From assembly GCF_025961315.1 (NCBI RefSeq), contig NZ_JAOQNK010000001.1:1860001-1924000 (forward strand): a stretch of 64,000 nucleotides of DNA. The letters run 5' to 3'. A program made the position numbers and the translations under genes. The notes below the pieces were generated by a model, which saw nothing but the letters and a program-made list of their open reading frames with translations, was not told the origin of the DNA and did not search any database. The DNA is from Sphingobacterium kitahiroshimense. Its GTDB lineage: Bacteria > Bacteroidota > Bacteroidia > Sphingobacteriales > Sphingobacteriaceae. Below are positions 44,314 to 53,651 of this stretch, piece after piece. Position 1 is the first letter of the stretch. Each line of letters starts with the position of its first letter.

Positions 44314-46263
44314 ATGAAAAGATTACCCTTATTGTCAATAAGTATTCTGTCCTTATCATTATCAACTCCAAGTTTTGCTCAACAAAAAAGCAATTATAGT
44401 TATACTGAAGCATTTGCTCCTTTATTTTTTAATAATAATGGTGATGAATTTCGCTCAGCAAGTGGAAAACCAGGACCAGCTTACTGGCAAAACAATGCTG
44501 ACTATAAAATTACAGCAACATTAGACGATCAAAAAAATACAATTGCTGGAAATGTTGAAATAAATTATAGCAATAATAGTCCAGATCAGCTGGACTATGT
44601 ATGGCTTCAGTTAGACCAAAATATGTTCTCCAAAGAAGGTCGAGGTCAAGCCATATCTCCATTAACAAAAAGTAGATATGGTGATGCTAACGCAAGTTTT
44701 GATGGTGGCTATACGATATCTTCTGTCACCGATCTAACTGGTAAACCGGTTGATTATATCATCACCGATACCCGCATGCAAATTAGGCTAACTCAAGCCT
44801 TAGCGGCAAAAGGTGGTAAAACAGGATTTAAGATACAATATTCATACATAATACCAGAATATGGTGCCGATAGAACGGGAATACTGAAAGCCGCCAAAGG
44901 TAATGTTTTTGCCATCGCACAATGGTTCCCTAGAGTATGCGTTTACGACAACATTCGAGGATGGAATACAATACCTTATACGGGGCCTGGCGAATTTTAT
45001 CGTGAATTTGGTAATTATCAGGTACAGATAACGGCTCCCGCGAATCACATTGTCGTTTTGGGGGGAGAACTTCAAAACCCACAAGAAGTATTTACGGCAG
45101 AACAGTTTAAACGCTATGAAAATGCCAAAAATAGTGACCAGACAGTCATCATACGTTCTGCACAAGAGGTCGCTCAAGCAAACTCAAGACCAAACAAAAA
45201 AAGTCTAACTTGGAAATACATTTTAAATAATGCGCAAGATATTGCATGGGCTTCTTCCTCTTCTTTTATATTGGATGCGGCGAGAATTAATTTGGTCAAT
45301 GGAAAAAAATCACTTGCTATTTCTGCTTACCCAGAAGAAAGTAATGGTAATAATGCCTGGGAACGTTCTACCGAGTATACCAAAGCGGCCATTGAACATT
45401 ACTCCAACAAATGGTTTGATTATCCCTATCCTGTAGCTGTCAACGTAGCTTCCAATGTTGGAGGCATGGAATACCCTGCATTATCTTTTTGTGGCAATAA
45501 AGCACGTGCTGGATCCTTATGGGGAGTAACCAATCATGAATTTGGCCATAACTGGTTTCCAATGATCGTATCGAGCAACGAAAGAGAATTTGGCTGGATG
45601 GATGAAGGATTCAACTCTTTCATAAATGAAATTGCAACTGAAAGTTTCAATAACGGTGAATATTTTAAACAAGTTGGGGATCCAAACAGTCAAGCAGTCC
45701 GATTTACAGATCCTCGCTTAGAAGCGATAATGAATACACCACAAAGCATGGATGAACGCAATATTGGTATATTGCTTTACTATAAACCTGCTTATGGTCT
45801 CAAATTATTAAGAAATGAAATTATCGGCGCAGAACGTTTTGATTATGCATTCAAAAAATACATTTCTGATTGGGCCTATAAACATCCGACACCAGAAGAT
45901 TTTTTCCGTTCAATGGAAAATGGGACAGGGGAAAACTTAAATTGGTTTTGGCGCGGTTGGTTTCTAAACAACTGGCGTCTTGATCAGGCAATCAATAAAG
46001 TAACATACATAAAAAATGACCCTAAATTAGGTTCCGTTATTACGGTTCAAAATTTAGAAAAACTTCCTATGCCTGTAGTAGTTGAAGCCACAACAGTATC
46101 AGGAAAGAAAATTCGAAAAAAATTACCCGTAGAAGTTTGGGAAAGAAACCAATCTTTTGACTTCAAAATAGATTCAAAAGAACCTTTAATATCAGTTCAA
46201 TTAGATCCTGATAAAGTTTTTCCAGACCATGTTCCGGAAAACAATATCTGGACAGCAAAATAA
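44314..46263 (+). CDS. exported M1-family metallopeptidase
   Basis: A zinc aminopeptidase-like protein of 649 residues with a signal peptide (LPLLSISILSLSLSTPSFA). An N-terminal beta domain precedes the catalytic domain with GGMEYPALSF (equivalent of the GxMEN exopeptidase motif) and HEFGHNW. The third zinc ligand is in WMDEGFNSF, 18 residues after the last His. The C-terminal part keeps FFRSMENGTGENLNWFWRGW. It probably trims peptides in the periplasm. Confidence 0.93.
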   Translation: MKRLPLLSISILSLSLSTPSFAQQKSNYSYTEAFAPLFFNNNGDEFRSASGKPGPAYWQNNADYKITATLDDQKNTIAGNVEINYSNNSPDQLDYVWLQLDQNMFSKEGRGQAISPLTKSRYGDANASFDGGYTISSVTDLTGKPVDYIITDTRMQIRLTQALAAKGGKTGFKIQYSYIIPEYGADRTGILKAAKGNVFAIAQWFPRVCVYDNIRGWNTIPYTGPGEFYREFGNYQVQITAPANHIVVLGGELQNPQEVFTAEQFKRYENAKNSDQTVIIRSAQEVAQANSRPNKKSLTWKYILNNAQDIAWASSSSFILDAARINLVNGKKSLAISAYPEESNGNNAWERSTEYTKAAIEHYSNKWFDYPYPVAVNVASNVGGMEYPALSFCGNKARAGSLWGVTNHEFGHNWFPMIVSSNEREFGWMDEGFNSFINEIATESFNNGEYFKQVGDPNSQAVRFTDPRLEAIMNTPQSMDERNIGILLYYKPAYGLKLLRNEIIGAERFDYAFKKYISDWAYKHPTPEDFFRSMENGTGENLNWFWRGWFLNNWRLDQAINKVTYIKNDPKLGSVITVQNLEKLPMPVVVEATTVSGKKIRKKLPVEVWERNQSFDFKIDSKEPLISVQLDPDKVFPDHVPENNIWTAK

Positions 46264-46270
46264 AAAACAG

Positions 46271-46306
46271 AAAATCTCATATACAATCATATATGAGATT
46301 TTTTTA
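46271..46306 (+). terminator. terminator of the M1 peptidase gene
   Basis: AATCTCATAT (46273-46282) pairs with ATATGAGATT (46291-46300), then a T-run. Confidence 0.8.
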
Positions 46307-46374
46307 TTAAAATAATTTCTTTTAAATACATTACTACTTATATTTATGTATTTTTGGTTATATAAAAAGGAAAA

Positions 46375-47079
46375 ATGAAAACAGCATTCATACATAGTTT
46401 AAGCATATTGACACTTCTGGGAATTACCAGTATCTTCAGCAATCTCAAAGCGCAGGAAAAAATAAAAGGAATTGCCATGGAATTGGTCAGTAGTCAAAAA
46501 ATTGAAGGAGTTTCTATCAAAAATACCCGTACAAATAAAATTGTGCAAACAGATCAAGAAGGCAATTTTATCATTGATGCTCAATTGAATGATTATTTAG
46601 CGATAGAGGCTACCGGATATGAAAAAGACACTGTTTTTGTCTATGATTATGGTGTTAAAAGAGTTTATCTAAATAGATTAAACTCAGTAATTGAACTAAA
46701 TGAAGTCTATATTGAAAGAATGACAGATAGTAGATTAATTGCAGAAATCAATGCAACAAAAATCGCGGGAAAATACTCTGATGTTGGTCAACAACGTGGC
46801 GGTATCCGTCTCTCTCCTTCTCGACTATTTAGTAAAGAAGGAAAAAGAGCACGTCAAAACTACAAACTTTTAGTAGAGGAGCAACATAAAAGAGCTATCG
46901 ATCGTAAATTCACAGATGACTTAATCCAATCCGTAACGCCTCTAAAAAATCCAGATTTGGCACTTTTCAAAGAGCAATACAGACCGACTTACAAATTCAT
47001 TGAGCAAGCCTCAGCAGAAGATGTTAAGTTGTATATTATAGATGCCTACAAAAAATACAACACGAAAAAAGGAAAATAG
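46375..47079 (+). CDS. exported protein with carboxypeptidase-like regulatory domain
   Basis: A 234-residue protein with a signal peptide (SILTLLGITSIFSNLKA) and a carboxypeptidase-D regulatory-like beta-sandwich at about residues 30-105 (GIAMELVSSQKIEGVSIKNT; TDQEGNFIIDAQLNDYLAIE), as at the N-termini of TonB-dependent receptors. The remaining 130 charged residues are not recognised and contain no plug or barrel. A TATTTTTG element is at 46349-46356. Confidence 0.82.
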   Translation: MKTAFIHSLSILTLLGITSIFSNLKAQEKIKGIAMELVSSQKIEGVSIKNTRTNKIVQTDQEGNFIIDAQLNDYLAIEATGYEKDTVFVYDYGVKRVYLNRLNSVIELNEVYIERMTDSRLIAEINATKIAGKYSDVGQQRGGIRLSPSRLFSKEGKRARQNYKLLVEEQHKRAIDRKFTDDLIQSVTPLKNPDLALFKEQYRPTYKFIEQASAEDVKLYIIDAYKKYNTKKGK

Positions 47080-47103
47080 TAAATTCAACTTTATTATAAG
47101 TTC

Positions 47104-47154
47104 AAAAAAGCTTTAAACCAAAATATTTCACAAATAAGGTTTAAAGCTTTTTTA
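47104..47154 (+). terminator. terminator
   Basis: AAAAAAGCTTTAAACC (47104-47119) pairs with GGTTTAAAGCTTTTTT (47138-47153). Confidence 0.85.
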
Positions 47155-47440
47155 TTTTTAAAGCCTTTATACGAATATTGAATCATTAACGCGCAGATTC
47201 TTTACCATTCTGTGTTCAAACTCCCAATACTTTATTTAAAAATTTCTTTCTTTTATTTTGAACAAGTTTAAATAAGTTAGGCTATGTAAAAATACTTTAC
47301 AACAGCTTTATAAACATTAATTATCATTATATCAAGAACAGAAACAAAAAAAACTTCCTCTTTTTTCATATAATAAACTATATTTGACTTTGAAAAGACA
47401 ATCAATAAACATTAAAAAACAACCCACTTAAAACATATTT
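47155..47440. other. intergenic region upstream of the amino acid permease
   Basis: About 286 AT-rich bases. A TATATTTG promoter element (47379-47386, plus strand) lies 54 bases before the permease ATG. I see nothing else convincing. Confidence 0.5.
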
Positions 47441-48928
47441 ATGCTTTTTAAAAAATCGATTAGCAAATTAATCGCAGAAGCAGAGCTAAATGGCCAAGGT
47501 ACATTAAAACGTACACTCTCCAGTTCTGGACTTATTGCATTAGGAGTAGGTGCCATTATAGGTGCAGGCTTATTTTCACTGACAGGTATAGCGGCGGCCG
47601 ACCATGCTGGTCCTGCTGTAGTACTCTCTTTTATTATTGCGGCTGTAGGCTGTGGTTTTGCAGGTTTATGTTATGCAGAATTTGCATCGATGATCCCGGT
47701 TGCTGGATCTGCTTATACCTATTCATATGCTACGATGGGTGAATTTATGGCGTGGATAATTGGATGGGATCTAGTCTTAGAATATGCTTTGGCAGCAGCT
47801 ACGGTATCTGTTAGTTGGTCCCAATACTTCAATCAACTTCTCTTAACATTAGGCGTCGAAATTCCAACTCAATTTCTACATGGTCCTTGGGAAGGTGGTA
47901 TTGTCAATGTTCCTGCAATTATCATTGTTTGTTTACTATCACTACTTTTAATGCGCGGTACAGAAGAATCTTCTTTTGTAAATAACATTTTAGTTATTCT
48001 AAAAGTTGCTGTAGTTCTAATTTTCATTGTACTGGGTTGGGGATTCATAGATCCAGCGAATCACACACCTTTTATACCTGTCAATCATGGAGAAGAAATG
48101 GTGAAAAGTGGCCAGTTAAGCTTCTGGAGTTTTCTGGGTAGCGATGATTTTGGTCATTTTGGTTTTAGCGGTATCCTGAGAGCGGCTGGAGTTGTATTTT
48201 TTGCTTTTATCGGTTTTGATGCCGTTAGTACTGCTGCGCAAGAAGCTAAAAATCCTAAAAAAGGAATGCCAATCGGTATTATTGGTTCTTTGATTATCTG
48301 TACCTTACTATATGTATTGTTTTCATATGTATTGACTGGATTGGCACCTTACACTGAGTTTAAAGGTGATGCCAAACCTGTTGCCACTGCATTTGCAAAA
48401 ACAGGTTATACCTTCTTAAACACAGCTTTAATCGTAACGATTATCGCTGGATATACATCTGTAATTTTGGTCATGCTTTTAGGTCAAAGCCGTGTATTTT
48501 ATTCAATGAGTAAAGATGGTCTATTACCTCGAATATTTTCAGATCTATCAAAAAGACAGACTCCTTGGAAAACAAATTTAATTTTCATGGTATTTGTAAG
48601 TATTTTTGCCGGATTTGTGCCCGTATCCGATTTAGGCCACATGGTCAGTATTGGTACCTTATTTGCATTTACATTAGTGTGTATAGGGATACTTGTATTA
48701 CGCAAAACAGAACCAAACCTGGAACGTCCATTTAAAACACCATTTGTACCACTTATTCCGATACTCGGTATTTTAGTCTGTGTATTAATGATGGCATCAT
48801 TACCTATTGAATCTTGGGAACGACTAGGCATCTGGATGTTGATCGGTGTAATAATTTACTTTGTTTATAGCAAAAAACATTCGAAAATAAGAAAAGAATA
48901 TGCCGCAGAGCATAAGACAGAAGAATAA
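47441..48928 (+). CDS. APC-superfamily amino acid permease
   Basis: A 495-residue transporter with about 12 membrane helices. It has the family motifs GLIALGVGAIIGAGLFSLTGI in TM1, FAGLCYAEFASMIPVAGSAY in TM2-3, and FFAFIGFDAVSTAAQEAKNP in TM6 with the following loop. It resembles the cationic amino acid transporter (CAT/YfnA-like) group. The cytoplasmic tail is short and charged. The substrate is not certain. Confidence 0.92.
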   Translation: MLFKKSISKLIAEAELNGQGTLKRTLSSSGLIALGVGAIIGAGLFSLTGIAAADHAGPAVVLSFIIAAVGCGFAGLCYAEFASMIPVAGSAYTYSYATMGEFMAWIIGWDLVLEYALAAATVSVSWSQYFNQLLLTLGVEIPTQFLHGPWEGGIVNVPAIIIVCLLSLLLMRGTEESSFVNNILVILKVAVVLIFIVLGWGFIDPANHTPFIPVNHGEEMVKSGQLSFWSFLGSDDFGHFGFSGILRAAGVVFFAFIGFDAVSTAAQEAKNPKKGMPIGIIGSLIICTLLYVLFSYVLTGLAPYTEFKGDAKPVATAFAKTGYTFLNTALIVTIIAGYTSVILVMLLGQSRVFYSMSKDGLLPRIFSDLSKRQTPWKTNLIFMVFVSIFAGFVPVSDLGHMVSIGTLFAFTLVCIGILVLRKTEPNLERPFKTPFVPLIPILGILVCVLMMASLPIESWERLGIWMLIGVIIYFVYSKKHSKIRKEYAAEHKTEE

Positions 48929-48931
48929 CAT

Positions 48932-48967
48932 AAAAAAGGCTGTTTCAAGATCGAAACAGCCTTTTTT
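48932..48967. terminator. bidirectional terminator
   Basis: AAAAAAGGCTGTTTC (48932-48946) pairs with GAAACAGCCTTTTTT (48953-48967). It lies between the permease and the convergent divIC gene. Confidence 0.85.
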
Positions 48968-49012
48968 ATGTTATTCTAATAATTCAATATCCTAAAGAAA
49001 GGAAACTTGGAT

Positions 49013-49318
49013 TTAATTTTCTTCTTTTGGTTCTACCTCGGTTACAATATAAACATCCTCATTTTCTTTCTTCATTTTATATTTTTCACGAGCTATCCTT
49101 TGCACTTCACGTTGATCAGAGCGGATGTCTGTTATGGTTTCAATAATACTCTCATTTTCTTTCTCGTAAAACGCTTTCTCTCTCTCCAAATTACTTTTTT
49201 GATGCTGGTAACTATATTGTGTTGCAAAATCATTACGATCAAAAAAACACATCCAAACAGTAAAAGCTATACCAGCTAAAAAATATTTGTTTCGAATAAG
49301 TGCTAAAAATCTATCCAT
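49013..49318 (-). CDS. septum formation initiator (FtsB/DivIC family)
   Basis: A bitopic divisome protein of 101 residues. One membrane helix (KYFLAGIAFTVWMCFF) is followed by a coiled coil (YQHQKSNLEREKAFYEKENE) and the family segment VQRIAREKYKMKKENEDVYIV. It would pair with FtsL and FtsQ/DivIB. A TACTTTTG element lies 4 bases before its ATG. Confidence 0.92.
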   Translation of the reverse strand: MDRFLALIRNKYFLAGIAFTVWMCFFDRNDFATQYSYQHQKSNLEREKAFYEKENESIIETITDIRSDQREVQRIAREKYKMKKENEDVYIVTEVEPKEEN

Positions 49319-49322
49319 AGTA

Positions 49323-49330
49323 CAAAAGTA
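49323..49330 (-). promoter_or_regulatory. -7 element of divIC, 4 bases from the start codon
   Basis: TACTTTTG on the minus strand, with TTTA 21 bases upstream as a weak -33 box. Confidence 0.55.
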
Positions 49331-49630
49331 ATATTTAAGATCTATACATGCTAAATCTCAATTAAATATAAAAACATTTATCTAAAAATTAGCTAAAGTC
49401 TAATTATGAACACATTAATTATGGAAAAACTGCGTGATAATCATCTATTATAAAAGGAACCTGTAACTTTCTTCATTAGAAATGCGCAATCATCATCAAA
49501 AAATGAATCACCCATACTGTATCCATAAAACGATAAATCCAATATCATTACTTTTATATAAGCGCAATAATATTGCGGATCTAAGCAAAATTATCTAAGT
49601 TTAACCCTATTATTGAATAGAATCGAGCAA
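49331..49630. other. intergenic region between divergent divIC and lpxB
   Basis: About 300 bases, AT-rich. No credible gene, RNA or repeat was seen. No clear TAnnTTTG precedes lpxB. Confidence 0.5.
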
Positions 49631-50740
49631 ATGAAATATTATCTTATAGCAGGCGAATCTTCCGGAGATTTACATGGTGCAAACTTGATCAACGCATTAA
49701 AAGTCGAAGATCCAGACGCTACCTTCAAAATCGTAGGCGGCACGCAGATGGAAGAATCTGCAGATCAAAAGGCCTTAATACACACTTCGGAAATGGCCTT
49801 TATGGGCTTTGTCGAAGTATTAAAAAACTTAGGTACCATTTCAAAAAATCTAAAAAAGGTAAAAGAAGATATTATTAAAGAAAAGCCTGATTGTGTCATT
49901 TTAATTGATTTCCCCGGCTTTAACTTAAAAATCGCAGATTTTGCCAAGAAAAAAGGTATAAAAACATGTTACTATATTTCTCCAAAAGTATGGGCATGGA
50001 ATCAAAAACGTGTGATTAAAATTAAACATGTCGTCGATCACATGTTCTGTATCCTTCCCTTTGAAGTCGATTTTTATAAAAAATGGAAAATGCCCGTTGA
50101 CTATGTTGGAAATCCATTACTAGATGCCATTTCATCTTACAAATTCAATCCTAATTTCATTACGGAACAACAGCTCAGCGAACGGCCAATCATCGCATTG
50201 CTGCCTGGTAGCCGTAAAATGGAAATAGAAAAGTTATTACCGGTTATGGCAAATTTAACCTACCTCTTTCCAATGCATCAATTTGTAATTGCAGGAGCAC
50301 CAAATTTTGATAAATCATACTACCAGCAATACATTGGTGATCAAAATATACCAATTGTATTTAATGCTACTTACGATTTATTAAAACATGCCGAAGCAGC
50401 AGTCGTAACAAGTGGGACAGCAACATTGGAGACTGGAATTCTTAAAGTACCTCAAGTCGTTGTTTATAAAGCCAATGCACTATCTATATGGATTGCTAAA
50501 CAGGTCATTAAAGTAAAATTCATTTCGCTGGTCAATTTAATTAATGACTTCTTGTCTGTAAGAGAATTGATTCAAGACGATTGTACCACTTACGATATTG
50601 CACAAGAGTTAGATCAATTGATCAATAAAGCAGAATACCGGGCAAGTGTAATGGAAAATTATGAAACATTGGCCCAAAAACTAGGAGAACCAGGAGCATC
50701 AAACAAAACCGCTAAATTAATTGTTCAGTATTTGAAGTAG
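49631..50740 (+). CDS. lpxB: lipid-A-disaccharide synthase
   Basis: Inner-membrane-associated glycosyltransferase that joins UDP-diacylglucosamine and lipid X. It has YYLIAGESSGDLHGANL at the N-terminus, then CVILIDFPGFNLKIA, YYISPKVWAWNQKRV, ALLPGSRKMEIEKLLP and AVVTSGTATLETGI. The ATG at 49631 gives 369 residues; an in-frame TTG at 49613 would add six residues. The other lpx genes are not in the window. Confidence 0.96.
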   Translation: MKYYLIAGESSGDLHGANLINALKVEDPDATFKIVGGTQMEESADQKALIHTSEMAFMGFVEVLKNLGTISKNLKKVKEDIIKEKPDCVILIDFPGFNLKIADFAKKKGIKTCYYISPKVWAWNQKRVIKIKHVVDHMFCILPFEVDFYKKWKMPVDYVGNPLLDAISSYKFNPNFITEQQLSERPIIALLPGSRKMEIEKLLPVMANLTYLFPMHQFVIAGAPNFDKSYYQQYIGDQNIPIVFNATYDLLKHAEAAVVTSGTATLETGILKVPQVVVYKANALSIWIAKQVIKVKFISLVNLINDFLSVRELIQDDCTTYDIAQELDQLINKAEYRASVMENYETLAQKLGEPGASNKTAKLIVQYLK

Positions 50741-50805
50741 CGCATTAAACCTTCAAAAACGCTATTCGTCAAACAGATGTTGTTTAACATAAAAAACAAA
50801 TAGCC

Positions 50806-51444
50806 ATGAAAAAAATAATTACAATTTTTGCCCTTGCTTTTTTGGGATTTCAGTCATATGCACAAAGTAATGTTGAGCACATCAGCAAATTAGAAATTGG
50901 GAAAAAGGCTAAAAAAGTCTACAATACCAAATCCTCAGACTCGACGATTAATTTGCATATTGACACTTTGATCATGGGCGATAAAGCTTCCTTGATGTTT
51001 TACGCAAACAAAAATGTCATTTTAAATGTTGGTCACGCCATTATAGGTAATAATGCTTCTATTTCGGGGACAGATGGAAAAAATAACGGTTCCAATTTTG
51101 ATATTCAAGCTAATATTCAAAAATTAGGGTCGCTGTATATTATAGCTAAAGGAGATAATGCCTTTAATGGAACAAAAACATTTCCAAATGGTAATGGTGG
51201 AAATGTTAAATTAACACTTTCAGAAAATAGCCTTGTACCGCAAAGAGAAAATAAAAAACAACCTAATTATTTGCAGATTGCAAATGAAGGTGGAGGTAAA
51301 AATGTCAATGCAACCAGCGATTTAAGATCTATTTATGATCGCGTAAGACAAGCTCCTGCTGGCTTGAGAGGACTTCCTCAAGGTCAGATCTATTCCGGTA
51401 GCCCGGGTACAGATGGCAAGACTGAGATTATAACGATTAAATAA
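50806..51444 (+). CDS. exported glycine/asparagine-rich protein, unknown function
   Basis: A 212-residue protein with a signal peptide (IITIFALAFLGFQSYAQ). The mature part has short repeated beta segments with N-G turns (LNVGHAIIGNNASISGTDG; FPNGNGGNVKLTLSENS), suggesting a beta-helix-like fold. The tail GQIYSGSPGTDGKTE looks collagen-like. I do not recognise the family. It follows lpxB by 65 bases but has its own terminator, and nothing shows a functional link. Confidence 0.7.
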   Translation: MKKIITIFALAFLGFQSYAQSNVEHISKLEIGKKAKKVYNTKSSDSTINLHIDTLIMGDKASLMFYANKNVILNVGHAIIGNNASISGTDGKNNGSNFDIQANIQKLGSLYIIAKGDNAFNGTKTFPNGNGGNVKLTLSENSLVPQRENKKQPNYLQIANEGGGKNVNATSDLRSIYDRVRQAPAGLRGLPQGQIYSGSPGTDGKTEIITIK

Positions 51445-51476
51445 GAAAAAGCGAGCAATGCTCGCTTTTTCTTATT
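51440..51476. terminator. bidirectional terminator
   Basis: A long stem around AAGAAAAAGCGAGCA and its complement (51442-51473). It serves the secreted protein gene and the convergent DUF3810 gene. Confidence 0.85.
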
Positions 51477-51486
51477 TAAAATTATT

Positions 51487-52557
51487 TTAAAGGCATCCTT
51501 TAAGCTTTAATTCATAAGCTACGACAAGTCTCGTCATTCTATCATAGCGGGCCATACCCTCCTTTTGATTATTATGCTTCAAATAGCCATTATAGAAGAT
51601 ACCAAAGACTTTATTAGTCCAGCCAGTATAATTGCTCCAAAAAGTAGCTTCCTCCTTCAGATCCGCCACTACAAGTTGGGAAAGGCGTTTTTTATAAGTA
51701 GCAAACAATTCCACATCTATTCCCCTCAGCTCCTGTAGCATATATGATGTTGTTTGTAAATAGCTGGAATAGCGGTAAAAAAGCTCTGAATGGTTTTTCA
51801 ATCGCACATAGGCGATAAAATTTGCTTCGTCTTCAAAACCCACCCCCTGTTGATGAGCCAATTCATGAACATACGTAAAAGGACTAGAAAAAACAGGCAT
51901 TGCTGTATTCACATGTGCTTCATGTGTAAAAGGATTAAAATATCCTGACACACCAAAATAGGAGACCCAATGACTATTAAGGGGACCCTTTGCACCAACT
52001 AAAGTCGTTGAAAGAAAAGATTGGAAAGTCGTATCCGACTGTACTAATGCTATCATCTCTCTTTTTATCTTTTCATCCTGATGCTCCCATTGCTTTGGAT
52101 TTATTTGGGAACGCAAAATATTTGTCGAATCGAGACATGTTTCCAGGACAACAAGATAATCAGCCAACTTTAGACTATCTGTGCTTAAACCTATATTTTG
52201 GACAATGGGTATCCGGTAATAGTTCATCCCCCAGCTTATGTAAAAAAACAAGTATAAGCCCAAAATTACGTTAATAAGATATACTAGGAATCTACCTGCA
52301 TAAACATACCTTTTTTTAAATAGGTACTTAACAACATTAACGATTAGTAGTAAAAGGCAACAAACAGCAAAAAAGTAAAATAAGTCCCCAATACTAAAAG
52401 GTAAATAACCAAAAATAGCTTGTGGTAAATATGAAAAAGAAGGATACCACATTCTTGAATAATAATGCTCAACAAAAAACGTATTTCCTTCCAGAATGGT
52501 GATTATTGCAGTAATAAAACACAGTATTGCAAAACAGATAAGTGGTTTCTTTAGCAT
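51487..52557 (-). CDS. DUF3810 membrane protein with HExxH motif
   Basis: A 356-residue protein with three N-terminal membrane helices (around residues 8-25, 55-75 and 88-110), then a large domain holding YVHELAHQQGVGFEDEANFIAY. That HExxH plus the downstream Glu resembles a zincin metallopeptidase active site. DUF3810 is typical of Bacteroidota and, as far as I know, uncharacterised. It is last gene of the operon with a histone-deacetylase-like gene and a nucleoid-associated protein gene (16 and 22 bases between genes). Confidence 0.88.
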   Translation of the reverse strand: MLKKPLICFAILCFITAIITILEGNTFFVEHYYSRMWYPSFSYLPQAIFGYLPFSIGDLFYFFAVCCLLLLIVNVVKYLFKKRYVYAGRFLVYLINVILGLYLFFYISWGMNYYRIPIVQNIGLSTDSLKLADYLVVLETCLDSTNILRSQINPKQWEHQDEKIKREMIALVQSDTTFQSFLSTTLVGAKGPLNSHWVSYFGVSGYFNPFTHEAHVNTAMPVFSSPFTYVHELAHQQGVGFEDEANFIAYVRLKNHSELFYRYSSYLQTTSYMLQELRGIDVELFATYKKRLSQLVVADLKEEATFWSNYTGWTNKVFGIFYNGYLKHNNQKEGMARYDRMTRLVVAYELKLKGCL

Positions 52558-52573
52558 AAACGTGGTTTATATA

Positions 52574-53629
52574 TTAGCTCTCATTCTCAAAATATAGCTT
52601 GTAATAATTCATCCCTTTTTCTTCATCAAATCCCTTTTCAATATATTCTCGTTTACCATGCAAATAAACATGAAAATTTTTATCCAGCTTTAATACGGTC
52701 TTATAAGATGCTTCCATTTTTTTAACCGCTTTGTCAGCGATATCAAAACTGCTTTGAAAAGGAGAATCAAATTCATCTTCAAATCCAGATCGGAAGTCAT
52801 TAAACATTGTTGCTGCAATAGGATTACCAATTACTTCCTCCTCAAATTCCTCTTGATCAAAAGTCTCTTTTTCTTTAAAGTAATTCAATGATTTATTGAG
52901 CAGATCAATCTTATCAGCCTTTTCTAACTCAAACATATCATCCAATTTCTCATTTACAAAGTTTTTATAAACTTTCAAATAGTTACCCGTCTGATTAAAA
53001 TCATCATTACGAATTTTTATCTTTAGAAAATCATCTTTCCAATAAACTGCCTCGGTTTTATTCGTTTGATCGACAACCAGCACCTTATAACCTTCCTCTT
53101 CTTCTACATTGACTATGATCACACCCTTATCCAATTTATTAATATTAATTGCTTCTTCCTCATAATCCAATTGAAAACCACCTTGATTCGGATATACTTT
53201 TAGATAAGTTTCCTTGTTCTCAGACTTAAAAATTCCGACAGCATCATAATTCTCACCCTCAATCTGTACATTTTTCAATGAAACCACATACACCTCACCA
53301 GGTTTGATCTTCGGGTGCATACAAACTTCATATAAGTGTTTTGCTATCTGCTGAGAGTATTCATGAAAAGCTAATTGCTCATTAAAGAACTGTTTTGTAA
53401 AGTGATAAATTTCATTTAACGCCAGTTCTCCATTGGGATGAAATAAGCGATAAACTTCATTTACCTTTGCAAAAGGACTCATAAAATATTGCATAAGCAG
53501 AGGGGGTAATACATCGTCATTCTCAAGTGGAACAGGTTGCTCTGATAATATATAAAACTCCTCTTGTGACTTGTTGCCTACACGATGGATAGAAAGTTGA
53601 TCGAAAGTTGCATCTTGATGAAAAAACAT
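52574..53629 (-). CDS. nucleoid-associated protein (YejK/NdpA family)
   Basis: A 351-residue protein with the 37-kDa nucleoid-associated family features: an N-terminal domain beginning DATFDQLSIHRVGNKSQEE, a central VYVVSLKNVQIEGENYDAVGIFKSEN, and the C-terminal DKNFHVYLHGKREYIEKGFDEEKGMNYYKLYF. It binds the nucleoid in E. coli; its role here is not known. It is middle gene of a three-gene operon. Confidence 0.88.
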   Translation of the reverse strand: MFFHQDATFDQLSIHRVGNKSQEEFYILSEQPVPLENDDVLPPLLMQYFMSPFAKVNEVYRLFHPNGELALNEIYHFTKQFFNEQLAFHEYSQQIAKHLYEVCMHPKIKPGEVYVVSLKNVQIEGENYDAVGIFKSENKETYLKVYPNQGGFQLDYEEEAININKLDKGVIIVNVEEEEGYKVLVVDQTNKTEAVYWKDDFLKIKIRNDDFNQTGNYLKVYKNFVNEKLDDMFELEKADKIDLLNKSLNYFKEKETFDQEEFEEEVIGNPIAATMFNDFRSGFEDEFDSPFQSSFDIADKAVKKMEASYKTVLKLDKNFHVYLHGKREYIEKGFDEEKGMNYYKLYFENES

Positions 53630-53651
53630 ATTTCCTATTTAAATCTTATTT

